NCBI RefSeq assembly: GCF_011761985.1
Contig: NZ_JAASQT010000002.1
Location: 496,001 to 560,000, forward strand
From: Brevundimonas terrae
Lineage (GTDB): Bacteria > Pseudomonadota > Alphaproteobacteria > Caulobacterales > Caulobacteraceae
Length of the DNA: 64,000 bases
Direction: 5' to 3'
In this document: piece after piece, positions 58,834 to 64,000 of the stretch
Layout of the letters: the number at the start of each line of letters is the position of its first letter
How positions within the stretch are numbered: the first letter of the stretch is position 1
The notes under the pieces: model-generated
Told to the model about the DNA's origin: nothing
Seen by the model: only the letters and a program-made list of their open reading frames with translations
Databases searched by the model: none
Position numbers and translations under genes: made by a program

Positions 58834-59421
58834 TCAGGCGGGCGGGCTGTCCTTTTGCAGGGCGCGTTGTAGGGCTGGGCGTTCCGAGATGCGACGGACA
58901 TAGCTGTCATACGGCTCGCCAGCCGGCATGGCGGCGCGGAACCATTGCAGCAGGCTGCCGAACAGGATGTCGAGGGCCGAGAAATTGCCAAGGATGAATC
59001 CGCCATCCTTGATCGCCTCGCGCCAGCGGCGGTCCAGCTCGGCATAGGCGTCTTTTTGAACCTGCGACCAACCCTCACGCGGGCCTGACGTCAGAACCGT
59101 TTCCAGCACGCCGTTATAAAGACCCAACCACGAGACGTACTCGGCCCGTCTGGGGTGCGTCGGTGTCGGGGCCATAGCCGCCACACGGTACTTGTCTGTC
59201 AGGAACAGGAAGATCAGCACCGACTCGATCAGGACTTGTCCGTCGAGTTCGATAGAGGGGGCCAGTTTCAAGGGATGGGGATTGGTCGGATCCATACCGC
59301 CCTGACCGTTCTGGCGGCGGATATCGACATAGTGAATCGTGTAGTCGGCCCCCAGTTCTTCCAGCAACCACAGCATGCGGGTGGAACGGGATTGCGGGGC
59401 ATGGTGAAGGATCAGCGACAT
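58834..59421 (-). CDS. Glutathione S-transferase family protein
   Basis: The 195-residue protein has the thioredoxin-like N-terminal domain LILHHAPQSRSTRMLWLLEE, the cis-Pro region KLAPSIELDGQVLIESVLI with the conserved Glu-Ser that binds glutathione, and a helical C-terminal domain with GGFILGNFSALDILFGSLL. Substrate unknown. It converges with yccF (gap of 5 bp). Confidence 0.92.
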   Translation of the reverse strand: MSLILHHAPQSRSTRMLWLLEELGADYTIHYVDIRRQNGQGGMDPTNPHPLKLAPSIELDGQVLIESVLIFLFLTDKYRVAAMAPTPTHPRRAEYVSWLGLYNGVLETVLTSGPREGWSQVQKDAYAELDRRWREAIKDGGFILGNFSALDILFGSLLQWFRAAMPAGEPYDSYVRRISERPALQRALQKDSPPA

Positions 59422-59487
59422 GGGGGCGGCCTCGGTAATTACACTGTCGGCTCTAACCTATCGCTGATCGGCAATATGCGCGAGCCA

Positions 59488-59525
59488 TGAAAAAGCCCCG
59501 CCGGATATCTCCGGCGAGGCTTTTC
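59488..59525 (-). terminator. Terminator after fumC, possibly bidirectional
   Basis: An inverted repeat (arm AAAAGCCCCGCCGG, loop ATATCT, other arm CCGGCGAGGCTTTT) with one mismatch spans 59490-59523. The flanking A and T runs allow it to work on both strands. It lies 23 bp past the fumC stop. Confidence 0.8.
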
Positions 59526-59547
59526 AGTCTGGAATGATGACGGCGTC

Positions 59548-60939
59548 TTACGACGGCGAGATCATGTTTTCCGGACGGACATACTGGTCGAACTCTTCGT
59601 TCGTCAGATAGCCGCCACCAACAGCTTCTTCACGCAGGGTGGTGCCGTTCTTGTGTGCGGTCTTGGCGATCTTGGCGCAGGTGTCATAGCCCAGCTTGGC
59701 GTTCAGGGCGGTGACCAGCATCAGCGAGTTTTCGAGGCCGTGCTTGATGTTGTCTTCGCGCGGCTCGATGCCGACGACGCAGTTGTCGGTGAAGCTGATG
59801 GCCGCATCGGCAACCAGACGGACCGATTGCAGGAAGTTGTAGGCCATGACCGGATTATAGACGTTCAGCTCGAAATGGCCTTGCGAGCCAGCGAACGACA
59901 GGGCGGCGTTGTTACCGAACACCTGAGCGCAAACCTGCGTCAGGGCTTCACACTGGGTCGGGTTGACCTTGCCAGGCATGATCGACGAACCCGGCTCGTT
60001 TTCCGGCAGCGACAGCTCGCCCAGACCTGCGCGCGGCCCCGAACCGAGGAAGCGGATGTCGTTGGCGATCTTGAACAGCGACGCGGCAACCGTGTTGATC
60101 GCGCCGTGCGAGAAGACCATGGCGTCGTGGGCGGCCAGTGCCTCGAACTTGTTCGGGGCGGTGGTGAAGCTCAGGCCGGTGATCTTGGCGATGTTCTCGG
60201 CAACCTTCTCGGCGAAACCGATCGGGGCGTTCAGGCCGGTGCCGACAGCGGTGCCGCCTTGGGCCAGTTCCATCAGGCGCGGCAGGGTCTGCTCGATGCG
60301 CTCGATGCCCATGGCCACTTGGTGCGCGTAACCGCCGAACTCTTGGCCCAGCGTCAGCGGGGTGGCGTCCTGCGTGTGGGTGCGGCCGATCTTGATGATG
60401 TGCGCCCAGGCCTTGGCCTTGGCGTCCAGCGCTGCGTGCAGGTGCTTCAGGGCCGGGATCAGGTCGTTGACCACCTGTTCGGCGCAGGCAACGTGCATGG
60501 CCGTCGGATAGGTGTCGTTCGACGACTGGCTCATGTTCACGTGATCGTTCGGGTGAACCGGCTTCTTGGAGCCCATTTCACCGCCCAGAATTTCAATCGC
60601 GCGGTTCGAGATGACCTCGTTGGCGTTCATGTTCGACTGGGTGCCCGAACCGGTTTGCCATACGACCAGCGGGAAGTGGTCGTTCAGCTTGCCTTCGATG
60701 ACTTCGTTGGCAGCCTTGATGATGGCGTCGGCCAGACCGGCATCCAGCTTGCCCAGATCGCGGTTGGTCTCGGCAGCGGCGCGCTTGACGATACCCAGAG
60801 CGCGGACAACAGGCAGAGGCTGCTTTTCCCAGCCAATCTTGAAGTTGCCAAGCGAACGCTGGGCTTGGGCACCCCAATAGCGGTCGGCGGCCACTTCGAT
60901 CGGGCCAAAGGTATCGGTTTCAGTGCGGACGTTGCTCAT
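59548..60939 (-). CDS. fumC: Class II fumarate hydratase
   Basis: The 463-residue protein has usual FumC length and motifs: [52 protein letters not shown] and the signature [17 protein letters not shown] with the catalytic serine. It hydrates fumarate to malate in the TCA cycle and does not use an iron-sulfur cluster. Monocistronic, with a terminator behind it. Confidence 0.97.
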   Translation of the reverse strand: MSNVRTETDTFGPIEVAADRYWGAQAQRSLGNFKIGWEKQPLPVVRALGIVKRAAAETNRDLGKLDAGLADAIIKAANEVIEGKLNDHFPLVVWQTGSGTQSNMNANEVISNRAIEILGGEMGSKKPVHPNDHVNMSQSSNDTYPTAMHVACAEQVVNDLIPALKHLHAALDAKAKAWAHIIKIGRTHTQDATPLTLGQEFGGYAHQVAMGIERIEQTLPRLMELAQGGTAVGTGLNAPIGFAEKVAENIAKITGLSFTTAPNKFEALAAHDAMVFSHGAINTVAASLFKIANDIRFLGSGPRAGLGELSLPENEPGSSIMPGKVNPTQCEALTQVCAQVFGNNAALSFAGSQGHFELNVYNPVMAYNFLQSVRLVADAAISFTDNCVVGIEPREDNIKHGLENSLMLVTALNAKLGYDTCAKIAKTAHKNGTTLREEAVGGGYLTNEEFDQYVRPENMISPS

Positions 60940-61032
60940 AACGAACTCTCAGACGTGGCGGGAAGTTGGTTGGGGGTGTAGCACTTGCGACGGTCAGGGC
61001 AAGGGAACTGACGGCAGGAAAGGCAAGTTCGC

Positions 61033-61383
61033 GTGGTTCAGGGTTGGGTTGGCACCGGTAAAGTGCGTGCGCGCGAAGTCGGTGAAGTGGTTGAAATCGT
61101 CATCGACGGACTGACCACGCAGGCCAAATATTACAAGCCGCTGGTCTATGAGTTCATGCGCAAGGAATGGCAGTCGCGTCCGCAATGGGGCGACCATGTC
61201 GTCGAGATTGTGATGGAGCATGTCGGCGATCCGCCATGGATGGACCTCGACAATCTGGCCAAGGCGCTACTGGATTCCATCAAGGGCTATCTGTTCCATG
61301 ACGACAGTCAGGTCGCCCGCCTTCTGGTGGAACGCAATGAAGGCGAGCGCGAGCGGATCATCATCCGTTGCTATCGGCGTTAG
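61033..61383 (+). CDS. RusA-like Holliday junction resolvase
   Basis: The 116-residue protein (GTG start at 61033; the true start is uncertain) has the RusA core PWMDLDNLAKALLDSIKGYL then FHDDSQVARLLVERNEG, in which the Asp residues of DLDN and DDSQV form the metal-binding active site. RusA resolvases are usually phage genes. No other phage gene is visible here; the gene sits between fumC and a GFA-family gene, so it is either a domesticated phage relic or a conserved chromosomal version. Confidence 0.82.
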   Translation: MVQGWVGTGKVRAREVGEVVEIVIDGLTTQAKYYKPLVYEFMRKEWQSRPQWGDHVVEIVMEHVGDPPWMDLDNLAKALLDSIKGYLFHDDSQVARLLVERNEGERERIIIRCYRR

Positions 61384-61392
61384 TCCCCAAAC

Positions 61393-61791
61393 CTATTCCA
61401 TGCCTGGATAGCGGTTGAACGAGGGCAGGGCATCGAGGTTTTTCATCCAGTCGATGCGCTCTGCTGTCTGGATCTGGGCCTGCAACGGGATGGCCGCCGG
61501 ATTGTCCAGCGTGGCGGACTGAACATCGATCATGTTCGGGAAGATGGTCTCGTTGACGTAGAACAGGCTGGTCCCGCAATCGCCACAGAACATACGCTGT
61601 GCGCCCTCTGACGAGGCATAGGATTTGGGTGTGCCGGTTATCTTGATCTGGTCGTTACGCACCAGTGCCCATGATGCCGCGGGGGCACCCGTCGCCTTGC
61701 GGCAGTCGGTGCAGTGGCACAGGGCATGGTGCTGGACATCCGTATCCATTTCGTAACGGATTGCGCCGCAGTGGCAGCCACCTGAAATCAT
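61393..61791 (-). CDS. GFA-family (glutathione-dependent formaldehyde-activating-like) zinc protein
   Basis: Start at 61791, behind a strong ribosome site (AGGGAGG), gives 132 residues. The zinc-binding cysteines are in GGCHCGAIRY, HCTDCRKATG and FCGDCGTSLF, as in the GFA family. The best-known member reacts with glutathione and formaldehyde; most relatives, including this one, have no proven activity. Confidence 0.92.
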   Translation of the reverse strand: MISGGCHCGAIRYEMDTDVQHHALCHCTDCRKATGAPAASWALVRNDQIKITGTPKSYASSEGAQRMFCGDCGTSLFYVNETIFPNMIDVQSATLDNPAAIPLQAQIQTAERIDWMKNLDALPSFNRYPGME

Positions 61792-61873
61792 AACGTCCTC
61801 CCTCATGTTTATGGTTTGTTCTAGATCGGCGACATCCAAATTTCAAGACGGGCGATATAGGTCGGGCTAGAAA

Positions 61874-61908
61874 CTAAAATGGCCGACCCTGTTCAGGATC
61901 GGCCATTT
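61874..61908 (-). terminator. Rho-independent terminator
   Basis: Stem AAATGGCCGA (61877-61886) pairs with TCGGCCATTT (61899-61908); on the minus strand it is followed by TTAGTTTC. It lies 11 bp past the stop of the lipoprotein gene. Confidence 0.78.
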
Positions 61909-61919
61909 GGGGATGTGGC

Positions 61920-62438
61920 TTAGGACGCTGCGTTGCTTATCAGCGTCTGGATGTCTTTGGGCTTTGCGATGGAGGTGCCGCCAGCCGGATAGGTGGTCAG
62001 CTTGCCGCCTTCCCACAGACCGACTTCCATCGCCTTGGTGGCGGGGTCGATCAGCAGATAGGCCGCATTGATACCGCCATCGTGGGGCTTGTTGCCGCTG
62101 GTATAAAGGACATTGCCTTCACGGGTCAGCGGGCTTTCAACCTTCATATTGGTTTTGAAGGTTTCAAACTTGTCGCCCAGCAGGGTTTTGAGCGGCGCGG
62201 CAATGACCGAGGCCTCAAACAGGCCGCTCTGGCTAGGATATTGGCTGACCAGCGGCTCCAGTGAAGCCCATTCACCACTCAAAGTTGCCGTAGCCGCCGG
62301 TGCGGGTTCCGCAGCAACAGGATCGGCAGGCGCTTGCGCGGGCGGATTGTTTTCCGGCGACCCGCATGCGGATAGTGCCAGACTGCCTGTGACGGCGGCC
62401 AGCGCGATGGTGAAGGCGGCACGATTGTTTTTAAACAT
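61920..62438 (-). CDS. Hypothetical lipoprotein
   Basis: Start at 62438 (GGAGCG upstream) gives 172 residues with a lipoprotein signal, FTIALAAVTGSLALSAC. An Ala/Pro-rich linker precedes a globular part: EWASLEPLVSQYPSQSGLFE, then VLYTSGNKPHDGGINAAYLL and AMEVGLWEGGKLTTY. I do not recognise the family; the late segment recalls lysozyme-inhibitor-type small periplasmic proteins only in size. It should be attached to the outer membrane. Confidence 0.78.
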   Translation of the reverse strand: MFKNNRAAFTIALAAVTGSLALSACGSPENNPPAQAPADPVAAEPAPAATATLSGEWASLEPLVSQYPSQSGLFEASVIAAPLKTLLGDKFETFKTNMKVESPLTREGNVLYTSGNKPHDGGINAAYLLIDPATKAMEVGLWEGGKLTTYPAGGTSIAKPKDIQTLISNAAS

Positions 62439-62507
62439 GAAAACGCTCCGTACAGACGCAAGGTGCGGCGTCTGGTTCATAACGAAAAGCGGGCTTTATA
62501 GTTGCCG

Positions 62508-63014
62508 TTATTTCTTGCGGAACTGGTCCAGAGACACGACCTTCGGGCCGCTGTCGTCATCGTCGCCGGTCGGAGGAGGCGGTGCCGCTTCGGGATCGCG
62601 CACAGGCGTCAGCAGCGGGGCGATTTCGGCCTCGACGGTTTCCGGCTCGTCGAACTGAAGCATGAACTGCACGCTGGGGTCATAGAAGCGCACGATGGCT
62701 GTATAGGGCACCGTCAGAACCTTGGGCAGACCGCCGAATTTCAGCGTGACCGTGAACAGGTCGTCATTGACCGCCATATCCCAGTACTGGTGCTGGAGGA
62801 CGATGGTCATTTCGTCGGGGTATTTAGCGATCACATCAGCAGGAAGCGACACGCCAGCGGCGCGCGTTTTGAAGGTAATGTAGAAGTGGTGGGCCCCCGG
62901 GATGCCCTCGGGAGAGGCCGCGCGTTCCAGCGCAGACTTGATGACGCCGCGCAATGCATCCTGAGCCAGTTGCTCGTACTGCATTTCGTCAATCGGGGGT
63001 TGTTGGTCGGTCAT
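62508..63014 (-). CDS. sspB: ClpXP adaptor SspB, alphaproteobacterial type
   Basis: Start at 63014 gives 168 residues. The substrate-binding domain shows HFYITFKTRAAGVSLPADVI, EMTIVLQHQYWDMAVNDDLF and KVLTVPYTAIVRFYDP, and a flexible acidic linker leads to the short C-terminal ClpX-binding tail GPKVVSLDQFRKK. SspB delivers ssrA-tagged proteins to ClpXP. It lies about 145 bp downstream of the tmRNA gene on the same strand, so the tag and its adaptor are encoded side by side. Confidence 0.95.
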   Translation of the reverse strand: MTDQQPPIDEMQYEQLAQDALRGVIKSALERAASPEGIPGAHHFYITFKTRAAGVSLPADVIAKYPDEMTIVLQHQYWDMAVNDDLFTVTLKFGGLPKVLTVPYTAIVRFYDPSVQFMLQFDEPETVEAEIAPLLTPVRDPEAAPPPPTGDDDDSGPKVVSLDQFRKK

Positions 63015-63122
63015 CGTTGGCCTCAAAACTCGCGCGACCGGTGTGTGTAGCGGTCTGCGAATGTGATGAAAGAAACTGTGGCCAGCGGCAACACGTTTTT
63101 TATGAATTGTATCGGGAGAAGT

Positions 63123-63150
63123 GGAGGGTTTCTGTTGGCAGGCACCCTCC
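63123..63150 (-). terminator. Stem-loop after ssrA, probable end of the transcript
   Basis: GGAGGGT (minus 63150-63144) pairs with ACCCTCC (63129-63123). The following bases on the minus strand are ACTTCTCCC, without a T run, so termination may be incomplete. Confidence 0.45.
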
Positions 63151-63158
63151 GGGCCCCG

Positions 63159-63448
63159 CCTAGGGATCTGAACCCCTAGGACTTAGATCGGAAATCACCG
63201 AACTGCATTACGCAGCGAGGCGGACTTCACCAGCGAAGTTATCGTTCGCATTTAGTTTAAATAGCCCGATACGATGAGCCACGTCGGGCGAAAGCAACCT
63301 CTTTACACGTCCGTCGATGCTAGTCGGCCCCGTACTCGCCTCGCCGATAACGCGAAGAGGAAGAGATTGGTGGAGCCGCCGGGAATCGCACCCGGGTCCG
63401 GTCCGCTTATTACAAGCGCGTTTATCGCCATAGTCCGAGCAAGCCCGA
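63159..63448 (-). ncRNA. ssrA: Two-piece (circularly permuted) tmRNA
   Basis: On the minus strand the acceptor piece comes first. It ends at 63368 with a T arm (GGGTGCGATTCCC), CGGCTCC, A and CCA. A spacer of about 36 bases follows, then the coding piece starts at 63331 with GGGGCCG, which pairs with CGGCTCC to restore the tRNA-like acceptor stem. The tag frame runs GCG (63249) to TAA (63208) and reads ANDNFAGEVRLAA. The coding piece ends near 63159 after the hairpin CCTAGGG/TCCCTAGG. Permuted, two-piece tmRNA is the alphaproteobacterial form. It rescues stalled ribosomes and tags the product for ClpXP. Outer ends are approximate. Confidence 0.93.
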
Positions 63449-63457
63449 ACACCCTTA

Positions 63458-63485
63458 AGATAGTGCAGCTTGTTGTTTGTGCCAA
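63458..63485 (-). promoter_or_regulatory. Probable ssrA promoter
   Basis: TTGGCA (63485-63480) and CTATCT (63463-63458) on the minus strand are 16 bases apart. Transcription would begin about 63451, just before the acceptor piece. The match to the housekeeping consensus is moderate. Confidence 0.55.
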
Positions 63486-63498
63486 GGTTCAGCGCGAA

Positions 63499-63816
63499 TT
63501 AATAACGAGAAACAGGTGCCGCATTTTCGCTGCGGCGGCCATCTCCACGGCTCTCGTCACGCCTTTCGCGTGCATCGCGTGCATTGGCGCGAAGGGTTTC
63601 GCGTTGGCGCGGGGTCATGCAGACGCGTTCAGAGCGGTTCGAGCCCATAATGCGCTCGTTACGGCAAACGACATTATTGCCCTCATCCGGATTTTTGGAA
63701 GTGGCCATCTGTTCACCGGAGCGGTCTGAGGCAGAGATTGGCGCAAGAGCATCCTGAGATTGCGGCGACTGTTCCGGAGAGAGGACCAGAAGGGTGGAAA
63801 TCATAAGTGCAATCAT
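63499..63816 (-). CDS. Small secreted protein with paired cysteines
   Basis: Start at 63816, with GGAGC upstream, gives 105 residues: signal peptide MIALMISTLLVLSPEQSPQS, a linker, then VVCRNERIMGSNRSERVCMT followed by a highly charged helix (ANARDARERRDESRGDG). The CRxxxxxGS(R)xxxRVCxT pattern is shared by many small alphaproteobacterial secreted proteins of unknown function (recalled, not searched). The two cysteines probably form a disulfide in the periplasm. It reads toward the ssrA promoter on the same strand. Confidence 0.75.
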   Translation of the reverse strand: MIALMISTLLVLSPEQSPQSQDALAPISASDRSGEQMATSKNPDEGNNVVCRNERIMGSNRSERVCMTPRQRETLRANARDARERRDESRGDGRRSENAAPVSRY

Positions 63817-63871
63817 TGAAATGCTCCATTGTGGAACATTGATATTCCACGGTACGAATAGCAAGTAAATC

Positions 63872-64000
63872 TTAACTGTGCCTTGGCCAGTCCGCCTGTT
63901 GGTTGCGGAACCATGTCAGCTGTCGTTTGGCATAGTTGCGGGTGGCCTGTTTCATGGCCGAAACGGCTTGTTCTCGGGGGATCTGGCCGTCCAGCCATGC
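63872..64000 (-). CDS. miaA: tRNA dimethylallyltransferase MiaA, C-terminal end
   Basis: The last 42 codons and stop of a gene that continues past the right edge. The translation begins [20 protein letters not shown] and contains [14 protein letters not shown], the characteristic C-terminal motif of MiaA, which adds a dimethylallyl group to A37 of tRNAs that read UNN codons. Only this part is visible. Confidence 0.9.
   Translation of the reverse strand, partial: AWLDGQIPREQAVSAMKQATRNYAKRQLTWFRNQQADWPRHS

Noticed and set aside
59653..60981. 442-codon plus-strand frame over fumC
   Set aside because: Shadow frame; fumC motifs are intact on the minus strand.
63274..63729. 151-codon plus-strand frame across the ssrA region
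   Set aside because: It covers the tmRNA acceptor piece and the secreted protein gene on the opposite strand.

Overview
The window is ordinary chromosomal DNA of an alphaproteobacterium, almost certainly a member of the Caulobacterales. The evidence is a MipZ division-positioning ATPase, a TipN-like polarity protein, a circularly permuted two-piece tmRNA beside an alpha-type sspB, a methionine synthase split after its first domain, and an ArsR-methyltransferase fusion at the head of the metF-metH operon. Base composition looks close to 60% G+C by eye (not computed). That is lower than typical Caulobacter or Brevundimonas and fits an Asticcacaulis-like genome; the genus is inference. No prophage, insertion sequence or CRISPR array was seen.

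Left part (1-13.8 kb): a minus-strand methionine/one-carbon operon (ArsR-methyltransferase regulator, metF, metH N-terminal part, then a small DUF6508-like gene cut by the left edge) with a perfect 24-bp palindrome just before the regulator start. Next come a hydroxyacid dehydrogenase, ettA, several hydrolases and an oxygenase, a tRNA1(Val)-type methyltransferase divergent from a long-chain polyprenyl diphosphate synthase, a REP-like inverted repeat pair, an aspartate aminotransferase and a VTT membrane protein.

Middle (14-38 kb): the cell-elongation operon mreB-mreC-mreD-mrdA-rodA with overlapping genes, then pip, an MFS carrier, and tipN with a degenerate pyroglutamyl-peptidase-like protein. 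These are followed by a PLD/endonuclease-exonuclease-phosphatase pair, a lemA-TPM-TPM operon, folD, a secreted protein made of five PPC-like repeats, a type 2 isopentenyl-diphosphate isomerase, a remnant that looks like a TonB-dependent receptor C-terminus, a HAD phosphatase, a single-domain response regulator and tRNA-Val(CAC).

Right part (38-64 kb): a DAACS carrier, gph, glmU-rpiA followed by gor, mipZ with a J-domain membrane protein, a SPOR lipoprotein, and an aromatic amino acid block. In that block class II DAHP synthase and an ACT-less prephenate dehydratase overlap. A separate promoter then drives a 33-codon Phe/Tyr-rich leader peptide followed by a chorismate mutase. After this come parE, an O-antigen ligase-like protein, a UvrD/PcrA helicase, small conserved genes, a patatin lipoprotein, fumC, a lone RusA-like nuclease, sspB, ssrA and the end of miaA.

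The most interesting signals are the Phe/Tyr leader before chorismate mutase, the palindromic operator overlapping the start of the methionine operon, the ssrA-sspB pair with its readable degradation tag, and the triad-less peptidase-like protein encoded directly after tipN.
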